From Bacteroidota bacterium (GTDB lineage Bacteria; Bacteroidota; Bacteroidia; AKYH767-A; OLB10), in NCBI GenBank assembly GCA_016713525.1, contig JADJOZ010000016.1, forward strand, positions 62,001-126,000: a stretch of 64,000 bases of DNA, given 5' to 3'. Under the pieces are notes generated by a model. That model had not been told where the DNA came from and searched no databases. It saw only the letters and a list, made by a program, of their open reading frames with translations. The position numbers were made by a program, and so were the translations under genes. Shown here in pieces: positions 46,362 to 58,814 of this stretch; position 1 is the stretch's first letter, and the number at the start of each line of letters is the position of its first letter.

Positions 46362-49300
46362 ATGATTAAAACACACAATTCTCCCCCCCGGGGAAGGACC
46401 AGCGGTTTAGGGAAACTGACGGTCGCTGTGATTACGATGCTGCTGGCATTTCATTTTCATTCGTTGCAGGCCCAGACATACGCACCATTGCGTTACTGGA
46501 CATTCGAGAACTCCAACTCGATGAAAGATTCAATGAACAATTTCAATATGGATCCGAATTATTATGGCTCACCTTATGCCATCAATAATAACGCTTCCGG
46601 AGTTGGTGTTGGAAAATACCTGACTTTGAATGGAAGTTCAGGACTAATTAAATTGGGTGAACTGCACATTGACTCGGCATTCACATTCGAATTCCTGTTT
46701 CGCCCGGGATACCAGTTTAATATGTCGACCTTCTTCCGTCGTATCGATGGTGCAATTGAAACACGGATGGGATATCCATACATTTCATTCACCACCGTCA
46801 CTAACAATTATAGTGGTGGAACTACCAATGATGAGATGATGATTAATCTCAATCAGATTGGCCGACGCTCGTATGGTTATTTTATGGATGGCAACTGGCA
46901 CCACATCGTTTTCAGATACAATTCCAAAACTGGTTTGAAACAAGTTTGGGTTGATGGAGAATGTCCCGATGGATATTCAAAAACATTGACTTCCGGATAT
47001 TTTACCAATAACACTTCGGTAAACCGTGAAATGATTCTGAATACGCAATCTACATATCTTAAATACCATGGTGATTATGATGAAATGGCAATGTACAATT
47101 ATTCACTGCCAAATAATCAAATCTATAAGCACTATCAGAATTTTGTTGCTAAACAACATTATACTTATACCTATTCATCTACACCTCCTCCCACTCCGGC
47201 TTCTGTATCAACTGCAATAGATTCTGAAGAATATGCACCCGGCCATCCAACTGTTACAGTTACTACAACTGACCAGGTTAAAACTTTCCCAATACCAAGA
47301 TTTAAAACCGGTCATACATTGCTACCAAACATTCCACTTTACGGAGTTGAATACCTTGGAGGACTATTACAATCAGGCACCTCTTATACACAGGCGCTGA
47401 ATGCATCTAAAATTCAACAGGTTGATCTGATCAATAATTTTAATCAGTCGATTTTGGTAGCAAGTAATACGCATGAATATCCTTATTACAACGATACCAC
47501 CAAATTTGCAGGATGGTTTATTAAGTATGCAAACGATAATCCTTCCAAACACACCAGTGCCTTTACATTCTGGCCACAGGTGAATCCACAAATTATAGGC
47601 AGAAGTTCATCACAACCGTATGTTACCTGCAATTGTCTGAGCAACAATCACTACCTCCGAAATAGTTCCGGACAGTTTTTGAATTCAGGTGGTGGTGTAA
47701 CGTCATCTAAAACTCTTAGCCCTGCTGCACCTTCCGATTCATTAGCTTATGACGGATTAACTCAACGCTACTATTTACAGCAAATGGTGAATAAACTCAC
47801 CCGTCCGATGAATTTGCTATTTGAGAATGGAGAAGTTATTCCTTTCTACAATAACTCCTCAGTGTTATCAATGGATCCAGCAGTGTTGTCAGATAAAAAC
47901 AGTACCGGCCTTGATTGGTATACCTACGAAGGTCGCCGTGCAAAAGAAAAAGTTCTTGCATACCGGAACCAATTCATGAATATTCCGCAGCTTTCAAATA
48001 CCAAGTTTGCTTACTATCAGGTAGACGGTCAGCCAACATGGCGTTTTAATTATGCTGAAATGCGCCAATCCAGTTCACAAATTAATGGACAATATTATCC
48101 TACAGGAGATATTTATGTAAGATACCCCGATAACTGGAGATACTGGACCAGTGCATGGCATGGATGGCAATGGGTAGTTGAATCAAGAAAAGTTGAACTT
48201 GCACTTGGAGATAAATTATACTCTCCTCCTGTTGCTGCCGGCTGGGATGTTGATGAAACTAAAAATGTTCGTCCCGCACAATGGCTTGGATTGCTGAAAG
48301 CATTTGCAATGTCAGGTGCTGAATATTTCTACCCTTCATTCTTCTCTACTGTAGCACCCTTCCAGGATTCAAAAAACTGGGCATGGCAAACTGTAATGCC
48401 CGCATATGCTCAGGCAGTAACCAGTCGTTATGAAGATTTACTGCGTAACGGTTACCTGATGGAAGGTGATGTTCCGAATGACTATATCAACCCTGCCTGG
48501 AATGCCTATTCCTTTAAAACAGGCGACCTGCGTAAACTGGTTGTTATCAGAAAACATAATACACTCGCTAAATATGCGATCACGGGTACCTTGCAGCCTA
48601 ACTCTAACATGATGGGCAATGCCGAGAATGAAGGAGTAGCTACTATTACCCTGGATGGTCAAACACTTAAATTCAAAGTTCGTCGTCAGGGAAGTACGTA
48701 TATCTATGATAAAACGAATGCTTCTTCACCTGTTTTTTATCAGTTAGATGAATGGCATGAGGCTAAACATCCATATCGCTGGATAAAAGATTTTAATTTT
48801 GAAGGTGAACTGTTCGATAACACCAATGCGAATGCTATAATTAAAACCAGCGTTCCTGCAGGAACTACAGCCGGAGATTATACCAACTATACCAGCTACG
48901 TAACATTTACAGCTGCATCTCAGGTGGTTTATAATTTCCAACCTCGTATGGGAAATTCTTCAACCATGTATCTTTGGGTTCGTGCAAGAAGTAAAACAGG
49001 AACATCAACCGGCTTCAATGTGACCCTTAATGGTGGATCTTCAAATACTTTCGATTGTATTAAAGACACCAACTGGGTGTGGTACCGTTTCAATACCAAT
49101 AATGCAGCTGTTACCTTTTCAGGTTTGACAGCTTCTACTAACTATCAGCTTGCTATCACTGCCAGCAACACCAGTCTGGAAATTGACAAAATTGCAATCA
49201 CTAGTAATTCCGGAGCGTATTATGGAAATGCTATTAACCCTTGTACAACTGCTCAGGCTACTATTACTGCCGGAGGAAGCACAACTTTCTGTCAGGGAGG

Positions 49301-51134
49301 CAGTGTAACACTTACTGCAAGCAATGGCTCTACATATCAGTGGTCAAACGGTGCAACTTCCAAGTCGATTACTGTAACCACTTCCGGCTCCTATGTAGTA
49401 ACAGTAACCACTACCGGAGTAGGAACATCAACTTCATCACCTGTATCAGTAACAGTACTTTCTTTGCCAACTGCAACAGTAACGGCTGGCGGACCAACAA
49501 CATTCTGCCAGGGAGGCACTGTTACCCTCACCGGATCTGCAGGTTCTTCATGGTTATGGTCTCCGGGAAATCAAACTTCGCAAGCAATTACCGTGTCCAC
49601 GGCTGGAACATACAATGTGAGAGTGACCGGTTCAAATGGATGCACTAAAGTTTCTTCTAATGCTACAGTCATTGTCAATTCACTACCAACTTCAACAATT
49701 ACTGCTGGTGGTGCAACTACATTCTGTCAGGGTGGTAGTGTTAATCTTACTGCAAGCTCAGGATCTTCATACCTGTGGAGTCCGGGTAACCAAACTACTC
49801 AAACTTTAAATGTTTCAGCAAGTGGTTCCTATACTGTTCGGGTAACCAACTCAAATGGATGTACCAAAGTATCATCTGCAACATCGGTAACTGTTAATGC
49901 ACTTCCTACTGCCACAATTACTCCAAGTGGTTCCTTAAGCATACCTGCCGGAGGCAATGTTACGCTTACATCAAGTACAGGAACAAGTTATTTATGGTAA
50001 CCGGGTAATCAAACTACTAAAAGTATCACAGTTGGAACTGCAGGAAGCTATACTGTAAGGGTTACAAATTCATCAGGGTGCACCAAAGTATCATCTCCTG
50101 CAGTTGTAACCATTGTAGGTGCTGGAACTGCAACAATAACTCCATCCGGGCCCACAACTTTCTGTCAGGGCGGAAGTGTTTCATTAACTGCAAATACAGG
50201 AACATCTTATCTGTGGTCGAATGGTGCAACTACTAAAACTATTACAGTTTCATCATCCGGAAGTTATACAGTTACTGTTTACAATGGTGCAACTCCATCT
50301 GTATCACCAGCCACTTCTGTTACAGTACTTAGTCAGCCAACTTCAACTATTTCAGCCAGCGGGCCAACTACTTTCTGTTCAGGTGGATCTGTTACATTGA
50401 CTGCCAGTGCAAACTCCAGCTACCTTTGGTCTCCGGGCAACCAAACTTCTCAAAGTATTACAGCAACAACTAGTGGTTCTTATAGTGTTGTGGTTACAGG
50501 AAGCAATGGTTGCACCAAAGCAGCAACTGCTGTCCCGGTAACTGTTACCACTTGTGGTGGTTGTACCGCACCGTATGGACTGGTTACTACAAACGTAAAC
50601 TCCAATTCAGCTACGGTTTCCTGGACTAATCCGAACAGTGGTCAGACACAATTTCAGGTTAAGTTAAAAAACATGACTACCAATTATCTTTATATCACTG
50701 GTAAAGTTCCATCCACAACAACTACAATTACTGTTGGAGCTGCATCATCTTCAAACTACCGGTGGTGGGTTCGCTCCTGGTGCGGGACAGCTAAATCAGG
50801 TTATGCCGGTTATCTGACTTTCAATACTCCGTCACCTCGTACCGATGAACCGGAATTAAATGAAGAGTTGACTCCATTAGTAGAGCTGTTTGATGAATTC
50901 GCTGACGAAGTGATGATAGATCTTGATAAGGATGAAATGCAAATATATCCTAACCCAGCATCTGCAGCTACCAGTATTACTTTTAAATCTGAAATTGCAG
51001 ATAATTACGATGTTCAGGTTCTTGACTTGAACGGACGGGTCTTAATCAATGAGAAGATCAATGCCGGTGAAGGATACAATATATATGAGATTAACACCTC
51101 TCACCTTGCAAAAGGAATATATATGACGACCTAA
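46362..51134 (+). CDS. Giant secreted multidomain protein A (LamG, core, CBM-like, Ig repeats, FN3, T9SS type A), with in-frame TAA
   Basis: About 1,590 codons when read through one TAA at 49998-50000. Order: signal peptide (1-38, ending LQAQ); LamG-like module ~40-260 (RYWTFENSN, DGNWHHIVFRY); an unassigned core ~285-805 rich in Trp (WTSAWHGWQWVVESRKVELA, RPAQWLGLLKAFAMSGAEYF); a CBM6/35-like module ~805-960 (MYLWVRARSK ... SLEIDKIAIT); six Ig-like repeats of ~80 residues beginning like ATITAGGSTTFCQGG; one FN3; an acidic linker; and a sorting-domain start (IYPNPASAATSITF ... LAKGIYM). The CTD lacks its usual last strand. The stop replaces the Ser of SYLWSPGNQT in repeat 4, and the frame is open on both sides. 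Carbohydrate-directed function is an inference. Confidence 0.82.
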
Positions 51135-51197
51135 TTTTGATGCATCAGAAAAACAGTAAGCAACTATTCAGATCAATTAATTTTAAAAAGCAACAAG

Positions 51198-51995
51198 ATG
51201 AAAAGAAATTCTACAAACAGTAACGCATCTTTTAGAAACATGCTTTCAGCAGGTGCAAAATCAATTAAACTAATGATGGTACTGGCACTTGCCGGAACAG
51301 GAATTGCAAACGCTCAATTTGGCCCAGTGCCGGTGTCGCCTATTTCAATAGATAAAGGCATGGATGCTGAAGCCAGAAATCCGGGAGGAAATAGTATGCC
51401 TATCAGAAATATTACTATTACTCCAATTTGTCCGGGGGTTCAGAATTTAAATATTCCCGACATGAGTTATGATGCAGTTGTTATGGAATGGTCAAATGCA
51501 TTTAACTACGATAGTCTCGTTTTCCGCTTCGGACTTTCGGGATCAAATAACTTCAGAGAAGTCAGGATTCCCGGCAATCCAAATCCCGGAAGATATTTCC
51601 TGCAAGGATTAATTGCTCAAACAACTTATGACTTCTCAATAGCATCAGTATGTGGAACAGGTAATCAATCGGGATGGAGTAATACAGTTACCATTACCAC
51701 ACTACACGAGCCTGCACCACGTTTTCAAAATAACCAACGTAATTATAATCAAATCCGATTTAATCCGAATCCTGCCAGCGGATCAACTGCAATGTCCTTC
51801 TACTCTCCTATCGATGGTGTGTATCAGGTGCTAATTGTTTCCTCAACTGGTAAAGAAGTATTCAAGAAACAATTCAATTGCAGCATGGGACAAAACATAC
51901 AGCAAATTGACCTCTCGAACTTCGCCCCCGGTCTTTATTTTGTAAGAATGGGTAACGGATCGGAAACATCTATCGAGAAGCTTATGGTAAATTAA
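51198..51995 (+). CDS. Secreted FN3 protein with T9SS type A sorting domain
   Basis: A 265-residue protein lying between the two giant genes. A signal peptide (KLMMVLALAGTGIANAQ, residues ~24-40) is followed by a short spacer. An FN3-like domain (residues ~75-175) has YDSLVFRFGLSGSNNFREVR and NPNPGRYFLQGLIAQTTYDF, closely matching the last FN3 of giant B (NPNPGNYTVTGLIAETTYDA). The type A domain IRFNPNPASGSTAMSFYS ... APGLYFVRMGNGSETSIEKLMVN is complete, unlike that of giant A. It looks like a free C-terminal module of the giant proteins, perhaps from partial duplication. Confidence 0.85.
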   Translation: MKRNSTNSNASFRNMLSAGAKSIKLMMVLALAGTGIANAQFGPVPVSPISIDKGMDAEARNPGGNSMPIRNITITPICPGVQNLNIPDMSYDAVVMEWSNAFNYDSLVFRFGLSGSNNFREVRIPGNPNPGRYFLQGLIAQTTYDFSIASVCGTGNQSGWSNTVTITTLHEPAPRFQNNQRNYNQIRFNPNPASGSTAMSFYSPIDGVYQVLIVSSTGKEVFKKQFNCSMGQNIQQIDLSNFAPGLYFVRMGNGSETSIEKLMVN

Positions 51996-52018
51996 TATTT
52001 GATCTGTTTGAAGGAAGA

Positions 52019-52043
52019 AGAGGCTGTAATGGCCTCTTTTTTT
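52019..52043 (+). terminator. Intrinsic terminator after the FN3-CTD gene
   Basis: Stem AGAGGC (52019-52024) and GCCTCT (52032-52037), loop TGTAATG, then a T-run to 52043. It lies 24 nt past the stop codon. Confidence 0.75.
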
Positions 52044-52086
52044 GTTTTAGTAAACAGGGACGAAATGCTCCTGTTTAACCAATATA

Positions 52087-52126
52087 AAAGCCCGGAAGTG
52101 CAAAATATGCATGACCGGGCTTTTTT
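52087..52126 (+). terminator. Second tandem intrinsic terminator
   Basis: AAAGCCCGG (52087-52095) pairs with CCGGGCTTT (52115-52123), followed by more T residues to 52126. The T-run suggests plus-strand use, and the A-run on the left arm would also allow minus-strand use. Confidence 0.7.
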
Positions 52127-52430
52127 ATTACAGCGCTAATAAAGTTGACCATCAATCACAAACCCAATGTTAATGCGGGTTTGGTGAAAATTACCACTCT
52201 TTTAAACCAGATATAAAAGGAATTTTTCTGACAATCTTACAATAGTCAACTCAGGAATTGAAACGGTCAACGCCCGCATGGAGCGAGGCTTATTTTTGAA
52301 ACCGTATCCAAATGATAAATATTAAAAAATATCAAATGACATACAAACAATATTACAAGTTCTGTGCCAAAAATACCAAAAGCGACCTTCAAATTTAAAT
52401 TAATAGTTAACTAGATCAACAAAAGAAAAA
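52127..52430 (+). promoter_or_regulatory. Leader region of giant gene B with -7 element at 52291-52298
   Basis: The region holds no ORF. TATTTTTG (52291-52298) is an exact -7 box but lacks a -33 TTG at normal spacing. An AACCC-N11-GGGTT hairpin (about 52163-52185) lies upstream. The implied leader is long, about 125 nt. Confidence 0.4.
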
Positions 52431-55400
52431 ATGAAAAGCAACTTTACAAAAGTATTCGACAAAAGCAATCCTGCTCCAAGTGTCCCCACACAATTTGGTA
52501 TGTTGGTATTGTTATTACTGTTGATTGCCATGTTTAGCTCAAAAGCGCAAACCATAAGCCCGTTACGCTACTGGACTTTTAATGGCACGAATGCAGGAAC
52601 CGACTCCATGGGAGTGTCTAATCTGAACTTTACTACTTACAACTCTCAGTATACTGTAGGTACTAACGGTCAGGTTGGAAAGTATATCTCTCTTGATAGT
52701 CAATCAAATTTGATAGATGGTGGTCCGCTGCCATTATCGAATGCTGTTACGGTTGAATTCTTATTCAAACCGGGATACATGTTTAACACTACCAACATGA
52801 TTAAACGTGGCGATGGTGCATTCGCAATCCGAATGGAATATCCGAAAATTTCATTCTACACCACTGTTAAAACGAGCAGTGGCAGTTTGGTTGAAGATGA
52901 ATTCATCATCAACCTGGATGGAATCGGAAGAAAAACTTTCGGATATTATGTAGATGGCAACTGGCATCACATGGCATTTGTATATAATGCTTCTACCGGT
53001 GTTAAACAGGTATATGTTGATGGACAACTTCCTTCAGGATTCAGCAAAACTGTTAGTTCTACCGGAACTATCAGCACATCAGGAAATACAAATTTCTATT
53101 TAAACCATACTGTAAACTATGTGAGGTATTTTGGATCTATTGATGAGCTGGCTGTTTATAACTCTGCTATTCCTGCAAATTTTGTTTACAAACATTATCT
53201 CGAAACTCAAAATGGTCAACCTTATAGCTTCATTAATAATTACAACAACCCACTTCCAACAGCAGCACCTATAACAGGCCCGGTTGATCTAAACGACTTC
53301 GCTCCGGGTCATCCGTCAGTAAACATTTCTGCTATTGAACAACTTAACAGCTATCCTGTGCCAAGATTTAAACCAGGAAACACTCTTTTAAAGAATTTTA
53401 ACTGGATGGATCCTAAATATATGGGTGGTCTTTTTCAACCCGGTGTAACAACTCAAAATGCAGTTGATAACAGCGTTCTTATCCAAACTGAATTAGCTAA
53501 AAATTACAATTACTATTTCAATGTAGAACTTGGTAATGACCTGTTCGATATAGCCTGGGCAAATGCAGCAAATGCAAACCCCGATTTCAAACTGGCATTG
53601 ACCATTTTCAGAGCTCAGTTAAACGGGAACAGTCCCGAACTTACAAGTCAGAATAAACCTGCAAACCATTACCTGCAAAATTCAAGTGGTCAGTTTATTG
53701 ATATTAACGGAAATGTTACTACTTCTAAAATATGGAGACCAACTGCTCCTACTTCTTCCTATAACAATGATGGACAAAATATTTACAATGAATTAAACAA
53801 TCTTTATACCCGGTTAACCAGGAATATCGACATCGTAAATGAAAATGGTGAAGTATTTCCACATCCTGAAGAAGTAGCATTAACTAAAGATCCGGATGTG
53901 ATTGCAGCTAAAAACGCATCAGGTATGGATTGGCCAACATTCCTTGCCAGCAAATTCAAGGATAACGAAATTAATTCCTACAGGAATATTTTCATGGCTC
54001 ACCCTCGTATGGCAAACGCTAAATTCACCGAATATTCAACTGATGGATTTCCACTTTATCGTTTCAAATACAGTCAGGCACGTTTGGTAAACAGTCAGAT
54101 TAATGGTCAATACTATTCTACACCTGACTTTTATCCTCGTTGGGCGAACAACTGGAGAAACTGGGTTTCTGCATGGCATGGATGGCAGTGGATCGTTGAG
54201 TCAAGAGTAAATGAACTTGCTGTTGGTGATCGCCTTTATTCTCCATTCGTTGCTGCCGGCTGGGATGCAAATGAAGAAGTAAATATTCGTCCGGGACAAT
54301 GGCTTGGTTTATTAAAAGCACTTGGAATGACCGGAGCAGAATTCTTCTATTCTGGATTTTTCTCCCTCTCATCTCCATGGCCTGATTCAAGAAACTGGAT
54401 CTGGCAGGCAGCAATGCCACCATATGCACAAGCCATATCAAGTCGCTATGAAGATTTTTTAAGAAATGGTGAATTGATGAATGGTGATGTTGCTAACTCT
54501 TATGTAACTCCAACTGCTCCAGGATACTCATTCTGGTGCGGTGATCTCAGCAAATTAGTTGTTATAAGAAAACATAATGCAGCAAACAAATATGCAATCA
54601 CCGGTTCTGTTCAACCTAATTCAAATATGGTTGGAAATAGTCCCGATGAAGGTGTTGCTAAAATCACCCTTGATGGACAGGTAATTTCTTTCAAAGTAAG
54701 AAAACAAGGAAGCACCTATATTTATGATAAAACAAATGCTGCTTCACCTGTATTTTATCAATTAGATGGATGGCATGAAAAATCACACCCATCTCATTGG
54801 TCAAAAGATTTTAACCTCGAAGCTGAATTATTTGATAATAGCAACTCACAGGTTTCTATTAAAACAAGTGTTCCTGCAGGAACTGCAGCCGGTGACTTTA
54901 CAAATTTCACCAGTTATGTGTCATGGCCCGACAATGCATCTAGTCCTGCTTCGGTTGAATACAACTTCCGCCCACGCAGTTCTTCTAATGCAACCCTATA
55001 CTTATGGGTAAGAGCACGCAGCAGAGGTGGTGTTACCAGCAGCATGAATGTGCAAATGGATAACATGGCAGCCCGCACCATCGGTTGTATCAATGATACA
55101 GCATGGGCCTGGTATCGCTATGATGCATGTACGCAACAAGCAATAAACTATAACAACATTACTGTTGCTGATCACAAAATAATTATTACTCCCGGCAATG
55201 CCAAACTAGAAATCGATCAGGTATTGCTTACTACCAGCAGCAGTCTTATCCTGAACAGTGCTCCTCCATCATGTGGATCAGCGACTGCTACAGTAACTGC
55301 AAGTGGCAGCACAAGCTTCTGTACAGGCGGAAGTGTAACACTAACTGCAAGCGCAGGAACTGGTTATTTCTGGTCACCGGGCGGACAAACAACACAATCA

Positions 55401-58400
55401 ATTACTGTTTCCAATTCAGGATCATTCTATGTAACTGTTGGTTCAGGCTCTTCATGCTCAGCAATATCAAATCCTGTTACAGTTTCTGTATCAAATGCTC
55501 CTACTGCAACCATCACAACTTCCGGTTCAACAACTTTATGTCAGGGCGCTAATGTAACGCTCAATGCACCGGCCGGCGCTGCTTCGTATTTATGGACTCC
55601 CGGTGGTCAGACAACCCAATCAATTACTACTGGCTCTGCAGGACAATATACTGTTCGTGTTACGAATGCAGGTGGTTGCTCTGCAACTTCATCACCAGTT
55701 ACAGTTTCTGTAGGTACCACACCATCAGCCGTGGTAACTGCAGGTGGCCCTACTTCGTTCTGTCAGGGAGGATCTGTTTCATTGAGCACCTCAGGAGGAA
55801 CATCTTATCTTTGGTTCCCTGGTGGACAAACTACTGCATCTATCAATGCAACTGCAGCAGGTAACTATTCGGTTCGTGTAACCGGTACTGGTGGATGTAC
55901 AGCTATGTCACAAACAATTCCGGTAACCATAAATTCAATTCCAACTGCAACTATTTCAGCTGGCGGCCCAACATCATTCTGCGCCGGAGGAAGTGTGACC
56001 TTAAGCGCTAGTTCCGGTGCATCCTATTTATGGACTCCGGGTGGACAAACAACACAAGCAATTACTGTAAGCAATTCCGGATCATATACCGTTCGCGTTA
56101 CAAATGCATCCGGTTGTTCTGCAACATCTGCAGCAACTACTGTAAATGCAAATGCTACTCCATCAGCAGCAATCACTGCAAGTGGACCAACTACATTCTG
56201 CGCAGGAGGTAATGTTACTTTGACTGCTACCAGTGGTTCAGCTTACTTATGGACACCGGGTGGACAAACAACACAATCGATTTCTGTTGGTGCGGCCGGA
56301 TCATACACCGTACGTGTTACCAATGGCAGTGGCTGCTCTGCAACTTCTTCTGCAACTAATGTTAATGTACAAGCTGCGCCAAATGCACAAATCGCTAACA
56401 GTGGTCCCCTTACTTTCTGTCAGGGAGGCAGCGTAAATCTTATAGCATCTGCAGGTGCATCTTATCTGTGGAGTCCTGGTGGTCAAACTACTCAAACAAT
56501 TAATGCAACCAACTCTGGTGCATATACTGTTAGAGTAACTAACAGTTCCGGATGTTCAACAATTTCGCCAGCAACCAATGTAAATGTTAACAATTTACCC
56601 GCAGCAACAATCTCTGCAAATGGCCCTCTTGCTTTCTGTACCGGTGGTAGTGTTACACTTTCAGCAAGTTCAGGTTCATCCTATTTATGGACTCCCGGTG
56701 GACAAACTTCACAATCGATTACCGTTTCAAATGCAGGTAGTTATTCTGTAAGAGTTACCAATGCATCGGGATGTTCAGCAACTTCATCGGCATCGAATGT
56801 TAGTATTACCAGCAATCCGGTAGCTACTATTACAGCAAACGGAAACACAACTCTTTGTCAGGGTGAAAATGTTGACCTGACTGCCAGCAACGGATCATCA
56901 TGGTTGTGGAGCAATGGTGCAACCACACAAACAATTTCAGTTTCCAATGCAGGAAGTTATGCAGTTACTGTTTCTGCAGGAGCAGGATGCAGCGCTACCT
57001 CTGCACCTCAGGTTATCAGTATGTCACCTGCTGTAGCTGCAGTAATTACTCCAAACGGACCAACAACATTTACACAAGGACAAAATGTTGTTCTGAATGC
57101 TTCAGGCGGAACATCGTATGTATGGGCTCCTGATGGTGAAACAACTCCTTCTATAACTGTAACTTCAAGTGGCATATATTCAGTAACTGCATACAATGCA
57201 AATGGATGTTCTAAAACTTCAGACCCAATTGTAGTTAGTGTTATTCCCGTAGCAGGACCACCAGCTACGATTACATTGAGTGGTCCTGCAAAATTATGTC
57301 CGGGTCAGAATGTAGTTCTTACTGCCAATGCCGGTGCTTCTTACTTATGGAGTCCCGGTGGTCAGACTACCAGACAAATTACAGTGACTACTGCAGCAAC
57401 TTATTATGTAACTGTGGTTGACAACAATGGTGTATCTTCAACCAGTGCAGATGTAATTGTAACAGTAAATCCTGCCCCTGCTGCACCTGCAGTAATAAGC
57501 AGCTTTATTCCGGGTTCCGGCTATCAATTAAAAGCATATGAACCAACTGCACATAACTACATCTGGTCGAATGGTGCAACTACCCAAACCATCAACGTAA
57601 ATGCAATTGGAAACTATACTGTAAAAGCAATTAATGGTTTAGGATGTGAATCTTCAATCCAGACTATGGCAGTTACTGCAACCAATTCTCAGCCTTGCGC
57701 AAAAGCAAACATGCTTTCTCACTATGGCATTTCAAATAACAATGCCACTGTTTCCTGGAATCCTGCAATCACAGCCGATTCATTCAGGGTAGCAGTTCAA
57801 CAGATTTCCACTTCCAATGTAATGACATTTACCGTTCCAGGAAATCAAAGTAAAATTGATTTAAAAGATCTCCTTCCTGGCACATCATACAAATGGTATG
57901 CATATACAATTGGCGGATAAAGCCAATGGCTCAGTTCAAGTAAAGTATTTACTACTCTGAATGCACCACTTCCATGTGGCTCAACTCCTCAATATCTCAA
58001 AACAGATGTGGTGAATGCAACATTTGCAAAAGTATCCTGGTATGATACACAATCCGATCGTTTTGTAATTCGTTACAGAGCTGTTGGAACCAGTACCTAC
58101 ATCTATCGCCGCTCATACAACACCCTTACTGAAGGAATGATTCAGGGATTAATTCCTTCAACTACATACGAATGGAGTGTTCGTTCCATGTGCGATGCTA
58201 ATGTCAGTCTCTACTCCGATCCAATGTACTTCACCACATTAAGCGCATGCCCTTCAGTAGGTGGCGTAACTGTAGCTGATATTGGATTCAATAGTGCACA
58301 ACTTAACTGGAACTCATCTATTAGTGTCGACACTTTAATGATTCGCATTGCAATTGCCGGTACAACCGATTACAAAGTAATTAAACTTGCCAGCAATCCA

Positions 58401-58814
58401 AATCCGGGCAACTATACTGTAACAGGTTTAATTGCTGAAACAACTTACGATGCATGGGTGGCTACTAAATGCGGATCAGGAAGCACTTCAGCATGGGGAA
58501 ATCCTGCAACCTTCACGACTTTATCTGAACCGGTAGTTAGAACCTCTGCTGATCCTGGTATCCTCAATGTAAATGCATACCCGAATCCTACCAAATTGTT
58601 TATTAACTACGCATTCACCTCAAAAGAAGAAAGTGAATATACAGTAAAAGTATGCGACATTTCAGGACGTGAATTACTTTCTGAAGTACGTGTGGCTAAT
58701 GAAGGATTACATGGCGAACAGGTTTCATTAGGTGGCTTTGCCAGCGGTCTGTATATGTTAGTTATTCAACAAGGACCTATGGTTGGCAGATTCAAATTCA
58801 ACATAAGCGAGTGA
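52431..58814 (+). CDS. Giant secreted multidomain protein B, paralogue of A, with in-frame TAA
   Basis: About 2,127 residues when read through one TAA at 57918-57920. The architecture repeats that of A: signal peptide (to SKAQ, ~40), LamG-like module (RYWTFNGTNAG, DGNWHHMAFVY), unassigned core ~285-785 (WVSAWHGWQWIVESRVNELA, GQWLGLLKALGMTGAEFFYS), CBM6/35-like module ~785-940 (LYLWVRARSRGG ... KLEIDQVLLT), then ten canonical Ig-like repeats plus one degenerate copy against six in A. Three FN3-like domains and a complete type A domain (NVNAYPNPTKLFINYAF ... GLYMLVIQQGPMVGRFKFNISE) follow. The stop sits in YTIGG-stop-SQWLSSSK, where a Ser would fit; the frame is open on both sides. A cell-surface adhesin or glycan-active role is inferred. 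Confidence 0.83.

Noticed and set aside
49241..57196. Many ORFs in other frames inside the Ig-like repeat region of giants A and B
   Set aside because: They follow from the repeated, stop-poor coding sequence of the main frame and show the same periodicity; none has family features.
46362..58814. Reassigned TAA codon (stop as sense)
   Set aside because: Many intact genes here (for example hpt, adk, crcB, lpxC-fabZ) end at TAA at the expected family length, so TAA is a stop codon in this genome.
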